Shown one piece after another: positions 6,988-16,132 of a stretch of DNA of 64,000 bases. A program made the position numbers and the translations under genes. The stretch lies in NCBI RefSeq assembly GCF_003116135.1, contig NZ_PDOA01000001.1, positions 186,001-250,000 of the forward strand, given 5' to 3'. Position 1 is the stretch's first letter. Each line of letters opens with the position of its first letter. The notes under the pieces were generated by a model, which had not been told where the DNA came from, made no database searches, and worked only from the letters and a program-made list of their open reading frames with translations. Source of the stretch: Teichococcus aestuarii (GTDB lineage: Bacteria > Pseudomonadota > Alphaproteobacteria > Acetobacterales > Acetobacteraceae).

Positions 6988-9900
6988 TTAGTACTCGAAC
7001 TCGTAGGAAAGGCCGATGCGCTCGCCCGTCTCGCCGCCGGTGCTGCTCTCCAGCTTCAGCCGCGGCGTCAGCTCCACCTCGACGCCGACGCGCGGCCCGC
7101 CCTCGGCGCCCTGCTCGACGCCGACATAGACGCCCTGGCCGACATAGCCGCCCGCCTGCACCGAGGGGTTCTCCAGCCCGCCCTCCTGGTTGCCGACGCC
7201 GAGCCGGTCCAGCCCCAGCCGGTCCGCCAGCCGGCCGAGGAAGCCGCGCCCGCCGCCGGGCGCGACGCCGGCCAGGTTGGCGACGCCCCCCGCGAGCTGC
7301 GCGATCTCCAGCGGCGAGAGCTTGTCCACGGGGCGGCCGAACAGCAGCCGCGCCAGCACCTCGTCCTGCGGCAGCTCCGGCTCCGAGGTGAAGCTGATCT
7401 CCGGCTTGCCGGGCTCGCCGGTGACGGTGATGGTGATGGTCACGCCCTGGGCATTGGTGCTGGCCTCGAAATCGAGGTGCGGCTGCAGGTCGCCAGTGAA
7501 GGTGATGGCGCCGCGGTTGAAGACGATGCGCCGGTCGAGCAGCTGGAAGGTGCCGCGCCGCATGGTGAAGGCGCCCGCCGGCTGCGGGTCCGCCGCCGTG
7601 CCGCCGACGCGCAGCGTGCCGCCCAGCTCCGCGTCGAGCCCACGGCCGCGCACCAGGATGGATTGCGGCGCCTCCACCGTCACGTTCAGCCGGATGGGCG
7701 GCGCGGCGGGGCCGGGCTCGGGTGGCGCGGGGGCGCCGGCGCCACGCTCGCGCACATCGCCCAGCGTGGCCACGCCACCGCCTGGCAGCGCCTGCGGGAT
7801 GTTCACCACCACCCGGCGCAGCCGCACCGTGCCGCCCAGCGCCGGGTCGGTCTGCAAGGGCCCGGTGAAGCGGAGGTCGGCATCCAGCAGCGCCGTCACC
7901 AACTCGCTCTGCACCGGCGTCGCGTCGCGCGCGGTGATGGCGATGTCGATCGGGATGCCGGCGGCCAGCGGCTGCGCGCTGCCGCGCGCGGTGATGCTGC
8001 CATTGCCGGCGCGGGCCACGAAGTTCTCGAGCAGCACCTGGTCGCCGCTGGCGCGCAGCCGGCCGTTGATGCCGGTGAGGCGCAGCCCGAAGAGCGGGTT
8101 GCGCACCTCGCCGCCGGAGAGGGTGGCGGTGCCGTTCAGCGCGGGCGCGCCCAGCGTGCCGGAGGCGCCGCCATCGAGCACGATGCGGCCGGTGACGCGG
8201 TTGGCGCTGCCACCCAGGCTCGGCGTCAGCAGCGGCTGGAGGTTGGCCTGGCCGCTGAGGCTGGCCGAGAGCGGCGCCTCGGCCCCCGGCCCCTGCGGCA
8301 GCTCGGCGCGGGCGTCGAGCGTCACCATGCTGCCCATGCGCAGCGCGGCGCTGGCCCGCACCGCGCCGTTGCCGGCCCGCTGCGCCTCGACGCGCAACGT
8401 GGCGGCGGGCCAGCCGCGCGACCACGGCGCCTCGGCGCGCAGCCCGGTGCCGTTGAGGGTGGCGTTGACCTCCGGCGCGCTGGTCGGGCCGGTGATGCGC
8501 GCCTCGCCCACCACGGTGCCGGAGAGGCGCGGCTCGGGCGCGAACATGTTGACCAGCGAGGCAGGCAGGGCGGCCAGCGCCACGCGGATGTCGGCCCGCT
8601 CCGGCCCCCAGCGGCCGCTGACGGTGAGGTTGCCCGCCGGCCGCGCGGCGAGGCGCAGGCCGGGGATCTCCACCGCGCCGGAATTGGGCAGCAGGATGGC
8701 GCCGGGTGCCGCGAGGCGGATGCCCATCTCGCCCTGCGCCGCCTCCAGCGCGGCGATATCGACCCGCATGCCCTCGTCATTGCGGCTGAAGCGGCCGCGG
8801 CCCTCGACATTGGCCTGGGGCAGCCCGGCGCGGATGTTCCAGTCGAAGGCGGCGTCGGTGCCCTTCACCAGGGCGTTGGCGCTGTAGCGCTGGCCGCCGA
8901 CCTCGACATTCGGCGCCTCGATGCGGGCGTCGATGCTCTGGCGGCCCTCGGGGGTCGGCGCCAGCTTCGCCTCGACGCGCAGCCGCCCGGCCACCGGCTG
9001 GCCAGCCAGCTCGGAGAGCGGCGCCAGGTTCTCGGCGGCGATGGTGGCGGTGCCGTCGAACAGGGTGGTGGCGGTGTTCAGCGTGCCGTCCACATGGCCA
9101 CGGATGGGGCCGAAGGTGATATCGCCCTCGGCCAGCCGCACCAGCTCGCCCTCCTGCGCCGCGCGCAGGGCAAGGGCGATGGGCTGGCCCTCGGCCCGGC
9201 CGGTCAGGCGCAGCGTGCCGGCCATGCCGCTGATGGAGGGCATCTCCGCCACCAGCTCCGGCGATTCGACGCGCCGCCCGGCGACGAACAGGCCGGGGCT
9301 GGCCGCCTTGAGCGCGATGGCGGGGTCGGCCGCGGGGCCGGTGACGCGGGCATCGACGGCAATGGGGCCGGACAGCTCCGGGCGGATCGCCTGCAATTCC
9401 GGCACATCGAGCCGCGCCGTGAGGTCCAGCACGTTCCAGCCACTGCCCTCGACATGCAGCCGGGCGCCCTGGCCACGCACCTCCAGGCTGTCGATGCGGA
9501 AGGCGGTGCCGCGGTAGTCGGCCTCGGGGTTGGGGCCGAGCACGGCGCCCATCGGGTCCGGGCCGCGCAGGCCGCGCGGGCGGAGCTGCGCCTGGATGCG
9601 TTCGCCATCCTCCACCCGGGCGGTGAGGGTGATACCCTCCCAGCCGATGATCTCCGGCACCAGCGGCGCCAGCTCCGCCGAGTTCGCGATGCGCGCCTCG
9701 GCCTCCAGCAGCGCCAGGCTGCCGCGCGCGGTGATCTCGCCGGCGCGGGCGGAGAGGCGGAGATTCTCCAGCTCCGGCTGGCCGCCGGCGGGCAGCTTCG
9801 CGCCCAGCGTGAAGTCGATGGCGCGCACCGGCTCGGGCGCCAGGTTGGCCGGCGCGTCGAGATGGCCGGCGAGGGTGAGGGCGCCGCCGCCCGCCGCGTC

Positions 9901-10734
9901 CAGCGCCACGCGGCCCTCGGCGTTGAAGCCGGCGAGTTCACCAAAGGCGGCGCGGGCGCGCAGATCGGCGCCGCTGGCCGGGCCGTCCAGCCGCAGGGTG
10001 AGGTCGGCCGGCGCCTGCGGGATGCCGAGCGCAGTGGCCAGCACGCCGCCGGGCGGCTCCTGCGCGCGCAGGTCGGCCAGCAGCCGCGCCTGCGGGTCGA
10101 GGCCCAGCTCCAGGTCGAGCCGGCCCTCGGCCTCCAGCCGCTGCACGGCGAGCTTCGCCTGCAGGGCGGCGGCGACGAGGCTGGCCTCGCCGTTCAGCGA
10201 GAGGGCGAAGCCCGAGGGACCATGGGGGGCTGGGCCGTGCTCCTCCACCGTGGCCGCCACCAGCTCGCGCGGGATCTCGATGCGCTCCACCGCGAGGCGT
10301 TCCAGATGCACCGCCACGGGCAGGTTCGGCAGGGTGGGGATGGGGCCGCCCTCGGTGGTCTGCGGCTCGGGCTCTGGGGCGGGCGCGCCGGCCTCGGGCA
10401 GGCGCAGCAGCGCCACGCGGCGGGCGGTGAGCGCCTCGATGCGCAGGTCGCGCGAGAGCAGGGCGCGCAGGTCGAGGTCGAGGCGGGCATCCTCCACCTC
10501 CAGCCAGGGCCCCTGCGAATCGGCCATGGTGAGGCGGGCGAAGCCGGGGGCGCCGGGAATGGGGCCGTGCAGCCCCTCGATGGTCAGGCCCGGGACGAAA
10601 CGCTGCGCGAGGTCAGCCAGCAGGCGCTGGCCGGGCGCGGTGTTGGCGCCCACCAGCACGCCGCCCAGCAGCAGCACGGGCAGCAGAATCAGAATCGCGA
10701 GCAGGCCCAGGGCCCAGCGGAGCACCCGGCGCAT
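6988..10734 (-). CDS. tamB: Translocation and assembly module subunit TamB (DUF490)
   Basis: A 1248-residue AsmA-like/TamB protein. The N-terminus has a single transmembrane anchor (LGLLAILILLPVLLLGG, about residues 9-30). A very long repetitive beta-rich region follows, and the C-terminal DUF490/TamB domain is recognisable by FEASTNAQGVTITITVTGEP, DEVLARLLFGRP and the terminal SYEFEY. Such proteins span the periplasm as a beta-taco groove and work with TamA in outer-membrane protein insertion, and probably in moving phospholipid to the outer membrane. The ATG at 10734 overlaps the tamA stop by one base (TGATG). The length is normal for the family. Confidence 0.95.
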   Translation of the reverse strand: MRRVLRWALGLLAILILLPVLLLGGVLVGANTAPGQRLLADLAQRFVPGLTIEGLHGPIPGAPGFARLTMADSQGPWLEVEDARLDLDLRALLSRDLRIEALTARRVALLRLPEAGAPAPEPEPQTTEGGPIPTLPNLPVAVHLERLAVERIEIPRELVAATVEEHGPAPHGPSGFALSLNGEASLVAAALQAKLAVQRLEAEGRLDLELGLDPQARLLADLRAQEPPGGVLATALGIPQAPADLTLRLDGPASGADLRARAAFGELAGFNAEGRVALDAAGGGALTLAGHLDAPANLAPEPVRAIDFTLGAKLPAGGQPELENLRLSARAGEITARGSLALLEAEARIANSAELAPLVPEIIGWEGITLTARVEDGERIQAQLRPRGLRGPDPMGAVLGPNPEADYRGTAFRIDSLEVRGQGARLHVEGSGWNVLDLTARLDVPELQAIRPELSGPIAVDARVTGPAADPAIALKAASPGLFVAGRRVESPELVAEMPSISGMAGTLRLTGRAEGQPIALALRAAQEGELVRLAEGDITFGPIRGHVDGTLNTATTLFDGTATIAAENLAPLSELAGQPVAGRLRVEAKLAPTPEGRQSIDARIEAPNVEVGGQRYSANALVKGTDAAFDWNIRAGLPQANVEGRGRFSRNDEGMRVDIAALEAAQGEMGIRLAAPGAILLPNSGAVEIPGLRLAARPAGNLTVSGRWGPERADIRVALAALPASLVNMFAPEPRLSGTVVGEARITGPTSAPEVNATLNGTGLRAEAPWSRGWPAATLRVEAQRAGNGAVRASAALRMGSMVTLDARAELPQGPGAEAPLSASLSGQANLQPLLTPSLGGSANRVTGRIVLDGGASGTLGAPALNGTATLSGGEVRNPLFGLRLTGINGRLRASGDQVLLENFVARAGNGSITARGSAQPLAAGIPIDIAITARDATPVQSELVTALLDADLRFTGPLQTDPALGGTVRLRRVVVNIPQALPGGGVATLGDVRERGAGAPAPPEPGPAAPPIRLNVTVEAPQSILVRGRGLDAELGGTLRVGGTAADPQPAGAFTMRRGTFQLLDRRIVFNRGAITFTGDLQPHLDFEASTNAQGVTITITVTGEPGKPEISFTSEPELPQDEVLARLLFGRPVDKLSPLEIAQLAGGVANLAGVAPGGGRGFLGRLADRLGLDRLGVGNQEGGLENPSVQAGGYVGQGVYVGVEQGAEGGPRVGVEVELTPRLKLESSTGGETGERIGLSYEFEY

Positions 10735-12671
10735 CAGAAAGCCTGCCCGATGCCGACATAAAGGCCGAAGGCGGAATCCCCGCTCTCCTTGTTGAGGGGG
10801 ATGGCGATATCGGCGCGCAGCGGACCGATGGCCGTGAGGTAGCGCACGCCCAGGCCGGCGCCGACCTTGAGGTTGCCGAAATCCGGCGTCGGGTCGCGCG
10901 TCACGGAGCCGGCATCGACGAAGGCCGCCATGCCGATCGGGCCGCTGATGCGCTGGCGCAGCTCGACGCTGCCCTCCACCAGCGAGAGGCCGCCCGCCGG
11001 CTCGTCGCTGGCCGTGCGCGGCCCGACGGACTGGTAGGAATAGCCGCGCACCGAGCCGCCGCCACCCGCGTAGAAGCGCTTGTCGGGCGGCACGCCGCCG
11101 AAGGAGGCGCCGACGATGCTGCCCACCACGCCGCGCAGCGCGATGATGCTGCCCTTGTCGCCGCTGACGTCGAAATAGGTGCTGCCCTGGGCGCGCAGCC
11201 GGGTGAAGGCATTGCTCTCGCCCAGCGAATAGATCGGGTTGACCAGCAGCGCGGCACGGATGCCGCGGCTCGGATTCAGCGGGTTGTCCGTGTCGTTCCA
11301 ACGCAGCTGCCCGATCAGGCCGAGCAGCTGGTAGTTCGTCGTCACATTGTCCTGGGTGACGCGGCTGAACTCGATCTGCGGGCCGAAGCCATAGGTCAGG
11401 CGGGGCGAGAACTCCCGCTCCAGCAGCGCGCCGAGGGTGAAGGCGTCGCGGTCATAGGCGTCGGGGCGCTCGCGCAGCGCGGCGATGTCGAAGGTCAGGG
11501 TCTGGTTGCGGCCGGCGAACCAGGGGGTGCGCAGGCTGGCGCCAATCTTGCCGCCCGTGTCGCTGGTGTCGCCCGTGGTGCCGAGGCGGTTGACCTCCGC
11601 CTCCAGCCGCAGCCGCTCGGCGCCGCCGAACAGGTTGCGGTGCTCCCAGTAGGTGCTGAAGGTGGGGCCGTAGCGCGTCTCGTAGGCGGCGCTGAAGCCG
11701 ATGGCGTGCAGGGGCCGCTCGGCCACGGTGAAGGTGAGGGGCAGGTCGCCCGCCTCGTCCAGCCGCTCGCCGGCACGGGCCCGCACGGTGCTGAACACGC
11801 CGAGGCTGAGCAGGTCCCGCCGCTTGTCGTCGATCGCCTTCTGGCTATAGCCCTGGCCCTGCATCGGGGCGACGATGCGGGCGAGCAGGTCGCTGTCGGT
11901 GCGCTCCTCGCCGCTGACGCCGGGCCGGGCGAATTGCGGGCGCGGGCCGGGGGCCACGGTGAAGGTGACCTCCATGCGGTTCGTGTCATGGTCCACCGTC
12001 ACGCGGCGGCGCACGGCGGCGAAGGGATGGCCGGCATTGCGCAGCGCGTCGCGCAGCCGCCCCTCGGCATCCAGCACTGGCTGGGCGCGGGCGGGGTCGC
12101 CCTCCTTCAGGCCAGTCTCCCCGGCATCGGCGATCGAGGCGCCGGCGGGTTCGGCCTGCAGCCGCACGGGCGCCAGGCGGTATTGCGGCCCCGGCTCCAC
12201 CATGACGGAGACCGGCACCGGCTCCGCATTGCCCTCGCGCGCCAGCAGGCGCTCGGCCAGGCCCGGGCTGTCCGGCGCCTGACCGTCGATGGCGATGCGG
12301 GCGCTGCCGCCGTAATAGCCCTCGGAGCGCAGTGCATCGCGCATGTTGTCGGTCTCGGCCAGGGCGCGGCCGATCAGCCCGTAGGCATCCACCGGCGCGC
12401 TCTCGCGCAGCCGCTCCAGCGCGGAGGCATTGCGGATGGCGGTGTCCAGCGCCTCGTCGCCGGTTTCCGGCAGGGCCACGGTATAGGCGAGATTGGCCTC
12501 GTCCTGCGGCACCTCCGGCTGGCTGGCGGCCGGCGTGCCTGCGGCCCCGCTTTCCGCCCCCCGGCTTTCCGGCGCAGGCTGGGCGAAGGCGCGCAGCATG
12601 GCCGTGAGGGGAAGGGCACCCGCGACGGCGGCGGACAGGGCGACAAGGGCAAGTCGGGATTTGAGGCGCAT
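10734..12671 (-). CDS. tamA: Outer-membrane assembly protein TamA (BamA/Omp85 family)
   Basis: A 645-residue Omp85 protein. A signal peptide covers about residues 1-31, with cleavage likely near LRAFAQPAPES. POTRA domains follow to about 270, and then a 16-strand beta-barrel. The barrel shows the Omp85 signatures RFYAGGGGSVRGYSYQSVGP (the VRGY/F motif in the lid-lock loop) and the terminal strand GLYVGIGQAF ending in phenylalanine. TamA works with TamB in outer-membrane biogenesis. The start lies only 25 bases from the divergent M20 gene, and a small palindrome fills that gap. Confidence 0.95.
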   Translation of the reverse strand: MRLKSRLALVALSAAVAGALPLTAMLRAFAQPAPESRGAESGAAGTPAASQPEVPQDEANLAYTVALPETGDEALDTAIRNASALERLRESAPVDAYGLIGRALAETDNMRDALRSEGYYGGSARIAIDGQAPDSPGLAERLLAREGNAEPVPVSVMVEPGPQYRLAPVRLQAEPAGASIADAGETGLKEGDPARAQPVLDAEGRLRDALRNAGHPFAAVRRRVTVDHDTNRMEVTFTVAPGPRPQFARPGVSGEERTDSDLLARIVAPMQGQGYSQKAIDDKRRDLLSLGVFSTVRARAGERLDEAGDLPLTFTVAERPLHAIGFSAAYETRYGPTFSTYWEHRNLFGGAERLRLEAEVNRLGTTGDTSDTGGKIGASLRTPWFAGRNQTLTFDIAALRERPDAYDRDAFTLGALLEREFSPRLTYGFGPQIEFSRVTQDNVTTNYQLLGLIGQLRWNDTDNPLNPSRGIRAALLVNPIYSLGESNAFTRLRAQGSTYFDVSGDKGSIIALRGVVGSIVGASFGGVPPDKRFYAGGGGSVRGYSYQSVGPRTASDEPAGGLSLVEGSVELRQRISGPIGMAAFVDAGSVTRDPTPDFGNLKVGAGLGVRYLTAIGPLRADIAIPLNKESGDSAFGLYVGIGQAF

Positions 12672-12676
12672 CGTCT

Positions 12677-12692
12677 TAGGGAGTATGCCCTA
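12677..12692. promoter_or_regulatory. Palindrome in the 25-base tamA/amidohydrolase gap
   Basis: TAGGG at 12677-12681 and CCCTA at 12688-12692 form an inverted repeat with a 6-base spacer. It occupies the middle of the 25-base gap between two divergent start codons. It could be an operator, part of a -10 element (GTATGC), or chance; both promoters would have to reach into neighbouring coding sequence. Confidence 0.35.
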
Positions 12693-12696
12693 GCAC

Positions 12697-13854
12697 ATGG
12701 ATCCGACTCTTGCCGAAACACTCACGCGTTGGCGCAGGCATCTCCACGCCAACCCCAGCCTCACCCTGCATGAAGGGCCAACCGCCAAGTTCGTGGTGGA
12801 CAAGCTGAGGGAGCTGGGTGTGACCGACATCGTCACCGATGTTGGGGGTCATGGCGTGGTGGCAACCCTGCACCGGCCCGGCAGCAACCGCAGCGTCGGC
12901 CTGCGCGCCGACATGGACGCGCTGCCGATCGAGGAGGCGGCGCAGGACCTGGCCTGGCGCAGCACCAACCCGGGCGTGATGCATGCCTGCGGACATGACG
13001 GCCACACCACGGCGCTGCTCGGCGCCGCGGCGCTGCTGATGCAGGATGAGAGCTGGTCCGGCACGGTGCGGCTGGTGTTCCAGCCGGCCGAGGAGGGCGG
13101 CGGCGGCGCCGCCTCCATGGTGCGCGACGGGCTGTTCCGGCGCTTCCCGATGGACCGCATCTTCGGCTGGCACAACTGGCCGGGCCTGGCCGCGGGCACC
13201 ATCGCGGTGCATGACAGCGCGGTGATGGCCGCCGGCCGGCGCTTCGAGATCGTCGTGGAGGGCCATGCCGGCCACGCCGCGCTGCCGCACCTGACGCGCG
13301 ACCCGATGGTGGCCGCCGGCCACGCCATCGTCGCCTGCCAGTCCATCGTGGCGCGCAACCTCGACCCGATGGAAACCGGCGTCGTCAGCCTGACCATGAT
13401 CCATGGCGGCGAGGCGGAGAACCAGATCGCCGCCCGCGTCACCATCAAGGGCAGCATGCGCTTCATCAAGCCGGAGGTCGGGCGGGAGATCGAGGCGGGG
13501 CTGCAGCGCGTGGCGGAGGGCGTCTCGGCCACCTTCGGCGTGCAGGCCACCAGCCGCGTCTGGGGCGGCGTGCCCGTCACCGCCAACCACCCGGAGGCGC
13601 GTGAGCTGGCGGCCGGCGCGGCAGCGGCGGTGACCACGCTCCGCCGCGACATCGGGCCCGCCATGACCGGGGAGGACTTCTCGCACTTCCTGCATGAGGT
13701 TCCTGGCGCCTTCGTCTGGATCGGCAACGGCCCGGCCGAGGGTGGATGCGAGCTGCACAACCCGCATTACGACTTCAACGACGCCGTGCTGCCGGTGGCC
13801 AGCGGCTTCCTGGCGGAGACCGCCCGGCGTGCCCTGGCACAGGAGCCCGGCTGA
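12697..13854 (+). CDS. M20D-family metal-dependent amidohydrolase (hippurate/N-acyl-amino-acid hydrolase type)
   Basis: A 385-residue M20 peptidase-superfamily enzyme of the type that hydrolyses N-acyl amino acids such as hippurate or N-acetyl amino acids. Dinuclear metal ligands are in place: RADMDALPIEE; HACGHDGHT with the M20D cysteine and histidine; FQPAEEGGGGA with the catalytic glutamate; GHAGHAALPH; and GEDFSHFL near the C-terminus. The lid/dimerisation domain lies at about 180-300. There is no signal peptide, so it is cytoplasmic. The substrate is not deducible. The start is only 25 bases from tamA, divergent; I chose the first ATG because RRHLHANPSLTLHE follows at the normal distance. 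Confidence 0.92.
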   Translation: MDPTLAETLTRWRRHLHANPSLTLHEGPTAKFVVDKLRELGVTDIVTDVGGHGVVATLHRPGSNRSVGLRADMDALPIEEAAQDLAWRSTNPGVMHACGHDGHTTALLGAAALLMQDESWSGTVRLVFQPAEEGGGGAASMVRDGLFRRFPMDRIFGWHNWPGLAAGTIAVHDSAVMAAGRRFEIVVEGHAGHAALPHLTRDPMVAAGHAIVACQSIVARNLDPMETGVVSLTMIHGGEAENQIAARVTIKGSMRFIKPEVGREIEAGLQRVAEGVSATFGVQATSRVWGGVPVTANHPEARELAAGAAAAVTTLRRDIGPAMTGEDFSHFLHEVPGAFVWIGNGPAEGGCELHNPHYDFNDAVLPVASGFLAETARRALAQEPG

Positions 13855-13908
13855 AGGCAGCGTGGCGCGCATCTTCCGCCTGCCGCGGGAAACGCCGGAG
13901 GCATGGCC

Positions 13909-13959
13909 CAGGTTGCGCCGCGCAACCTGCCGTGGCCGCCACGGTTCCCGCCGCACCGT
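13909..13959 (+). terminator. Tandem hairpins upstream of the aldo/keto reductase gene
   Basis: CAGGTTGCG pairs with CGCAACCTG (13909-13929, 3-base loop), and CCGTGG pairs with CCACGG immediately after it (13930-13944, 3-base loop). TCTTTT follows at about 13954-13959. This looks like the end of the M20 transcription unit, although it could also act as a 5' leader of the reductase gene. Confidence 0.5.
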
Positions 13960-13989
13960 CTTTTGCCACCCCCCGCCGAGGAAGACCGC

Positions 13990-14817
13990 ATGATCCCGCT
14001 TGCCCGCTCGCCCCGCATCGCCATCCCCAAGCTCGGGCTCGGCACCTGGAAGCTGGCCGGGCCGGAGGGGCAGGCGGCGGTGGAGAGCGCCCTGGCGCTC
14101 GGCTACCGCCATCTCGACACCGCCGACCGCTACGGCAACGAGGCGGAGGTGGGGGCCGGCCTCGCCGCCTCCGGCGTGGCGCGGGGGAATGTCTTCCTCA
14201 CCAGCAAGGTCTGGTACGACAACCTGGCCCCCGCCGCGCTGCGGCGCTCGCTGGAAGGCTCACTGGCCAAGCTGGGCACGGACCATCTCGACCTGTTCCT
14301 GATCCACTGGCCGTCGCCGGAGATGGACCTTGCCGCGGCGGTGGCGGCGCTGGAGAAGGCGAAGGCGGAGGGGCTGGTGCGCCGCTGGGGCGTCTCCAAC
14401 TTCCCGCTCGGGCTGATGCGGCAGCTGGAGGCGATGGGCGCGGAGCCCGCCTGCCTGCAGGTGGAATACCATGTGCTGCTCTCGCAGCAGCCGCTGCTGG
14501 AGTGGTGCCGGCCGCGCGGCATCGCGCTCGCCGCCTATTCGCCGCTGGGGCAGGGGGCGCTGGCCAGCCAGCCGGTGCTGGCGGAGATCGGCCGCAGGCA
14601 CGGCGCCACGGGGCTGCAGGTGGCGCTGGCCTGGCTGCTGCGGCAGGAGATGGTGGTGGCCATCCCCAAGGCCAGCCGGCGCGAAAGCCAGCAGGCCAAT
14701 CTCGACGCCGTGGCGCTGGCGGAGAGGCTGGACGCGGCGGATGTCGCCGCCATCGACGCGCTGCCGAAGGACTGGCGCCGCGTGAACCCCGACTTCGCGC
14801 CCGACTGGAACAGCTGA
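13990..14817 (+). CDS. Aldo/keto reductase
   Basis: A 275-residue AKR-superfamily NADPH-dependent oxidoreductase with a (beta/alpha)8 barrel. The catalytic tetrad is complete: Asp in HLDTADRYGNE, Tyr in the same motif, Lys in TSKVWYDN, and His in FLIHWPSP. The C-terminal coenzyme-binding segment IPKASRRESQQANLDA is typical of the 2,5-diketo-D-gluconate reductase-like (DkgA/B) subgroup. Such enzymes often reduce methylglyoxal and other aldehydes, but the substrate is not fixed by sequence. The ATG at 13990 has GAGGAAG upstream. It converges on dnaQ with a 10-base gap. Confidence 0.93.
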   Translation: MIPLARSPRIAIPKLGLGTWKLAGPEGQAAVESALALGYRHLDTADRYGNEAEVGAGLAASGVARGNVFLTSKVWYDNLAPAALRRSLEGSLAKLGTDHLDLFLIHWPSPEMDLAAAVAALEKAKAEGLVRRWGVSNFPLGLMRQLEAMGAEPACLQVEYHVLLSQQPLLEWCRPRGIALAAYSPLGQGALASQPVLAEIGRRHGATGLQVALAWLLRQEMVVAIPKASRRESQQANLDAVALAERLDAADVAAIDALPKDWRRVNPDFAPDWNS

Positions 14818-14827
14818 AGGCGGCGCC

Positions 14828-15541
14828 TCAGCCGCCAGGCTTCTCCCCGCCGCCGAGCAGCGTGGCCCAGACCGGGTCCTTGAGCTTGCCCAGGAAGGCG
14901 GTGTGGGCGGCGATCTCCGCCTCGCTCGGCACGACCGGGCGCGGCGCGCGCGCCACCGGCGCGGCATCGAGCTCGATCGCCGCCGGCGCCGCCACGCGCG
15001 GGGCCGAGGCCAAGGCGAGGTCCGGCTGCTTGCCGCCCATCAGCTCCAGATAGACCTGCGCCAGCAGCTGCACGTCGAGCAGCGCGTTGTGCGCGGTACG
15101 CATGGAGTTGTCGATGCCGTAGCGGCGGCAGAGCGCGTCCAGGCTGTTGGGCAGGCCGGGGAAGCGCTTCTTGGCCAGCACCAGCGTGTCCACCATGCGC
15201 GCCCGGTCGATCACGGGGTGGCCGGCCTTCTTCAGCTCGAAATCGAGGAAGGCGAAGTCGAACGGGGCGTTGTGCGCCACGACCGGGTCGTCGCCCAGGA
15301 ACGCCAGCAGGGCGGGGGCGATCTCGGCGAATTTCGGCTTGTCCCGCAGCATGTCCCAGGTGAAGCCGTGCACCTTGGCCGCCTCCTCCGGCACCTCCCG
15401 CTCGGGGTCGATGAGCTGGTGGTAGAAGCGGCCGGTGGGGACGAGGTTGACCAGCTCCACCGCCGCCACCTCCAGCACGCGGTCGCCCGTGGCGGGGTCG
15501 AAGCCGGTGGTCTCGGTGTCGAGCACCAGGGCACGGCTCAT
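14828..15541 (-). CDS. dnaQ: DNA polymerase III epsilon subunit (3'-5' proofreading exonuclease)
   Basis: A 237-residue DEDDh exonuclease. ExoI is [10 protein letters not shown], ExoII is [11 protein letters not shown] and ExoIII is [14 protein letters not shown] with the catalytic histidine; all acidic residues are present. The exonuclease domain covers about residues 1-175. The rest is a poorly conserved Ala/Pro linker and a C-terminal segment ([16 protein letters not shown]) in the place where epsilon subunits contact the polymerase alpha subunit. Its start overlaps the coaE stop (ATGA), giving the aroE-coaE-dnaQ operon found widely in alphaproteobacteria. Confidence 0.96.
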   Translation of the reverse strand: MSRALVLDTETTGFDPATGDRVLEVAAVELVNLVPTGRFYHQLIDPEREVPEEAAKVHGFTWDMLRDKPKFAEIAPALLAFLGDDPVVAHNAPFDFAFLDFELKKAGHPVIDRARMVDTLVLAKKRFPGLPNSLDALCRRYGIDNSMRTAHNALLDVQLLAQVYLELMGGKQPDLALASAPRVAAPAAIELDAAPVARAPRPVVPSEAEIAAHTAFLGKLKDPVWATLLGGGEKPGG

Positions 15542-16122
15542 CGGTCATTCTCCAGCAGGCGGCGGATGGCCCGGCGCGCATGGCCGCGCGACAGGCCGGT
15601 GCGGATGACATGGTCGGCGCGCCGGCGCTTCTCGGCATCCGGCGTCTGGCGGGCGAGGATGGCGTCCAGACGCTCCGGCGTCATGCCGCCGCGAGCCAGC
15701 ACGCGGGCGCGCTGCACGGCGGCGGGGGCGGAGACCACCACCACCGCGTCGCACCGCGCCTCGCCGCCGGTCTCGAACAGCAGCGGGATGTCGAGCACCA
15801 CGAGGCGCCGCCCGGCGCGGCGGGCGCGGGCCAGGAAGCGCCGCTCCTCCGCCCGCACCAGCGGGTGGACGATGCCCTCCAGCCGGCGCAGCGCGGCGCG
15901 GTCGGCCAGCACGACGCGGCGCAGCGCCTCGCGGTCCACCGCGCCGTCGCGCACCGTGCCGGGAAAGGCCTCGCCGATCGGCCGCACGGCGCGGCCGCCG
16001 GGGCCCTGCAGGGCATGCACGGCGGCGTCGGCGTCGAACACCGGCACGCCGAGCCGCCGGAAGGTGGCGGCGGCGGTGGACTTGCCCATGCCGATGCCGC
16101 CCGTCAGGCCCCAGATCTTCAC
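15538..16122 (-). CDS. coaE: Dephospho-CoA kinase
   Basis: A 194-residue P-loop kinase that phosphorylates the 3'-hydroxyl of dephospho-CoA, the last step of coenzyme A synthesis. Visible motifs are [17 protein letters not shown] (Walker A), [11 protein letters not shown], the lid and CoA-binding region [12 protein letters not shown], and [12 protein letters not shown]. The start is GTG at 16122, directly before [10 protein letters not shown]; there is no in-frame ATG upstream within range. Ten bases separate it from the aroE stop, and it overlaps dnaQ by four bases. Confidence 0.95.
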   Translation of the reverse strand: MKIWGLTGGIGMGKSTAAATFRRLGVPVFDADAAVHALQGPGGRAVRPIGEAFPGTVRDGAVDREALRRVVLADRAALRRLEGIVHPLVRAEERRFLARARRAGRRLVVLDIPLLFETGGEARCDAVVVVSAPAAVQRARVLARGGMTPERLDAILARQTPDAEKRRRADHVIRTGLSRGHARRAIRRLLENDR

Positions 16123-16132
16123 GAAGCCACTT

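Noticed and set aside
6286-10761. A continuous open frame of about 1490 codons on the plus strand opposite tamB
   Set aside because: It is antisense to tamB, made of Gln/Arg/Gly/Ala-rich sequence with no family motif. Long antisense open frames are expected in high-GC DNA.
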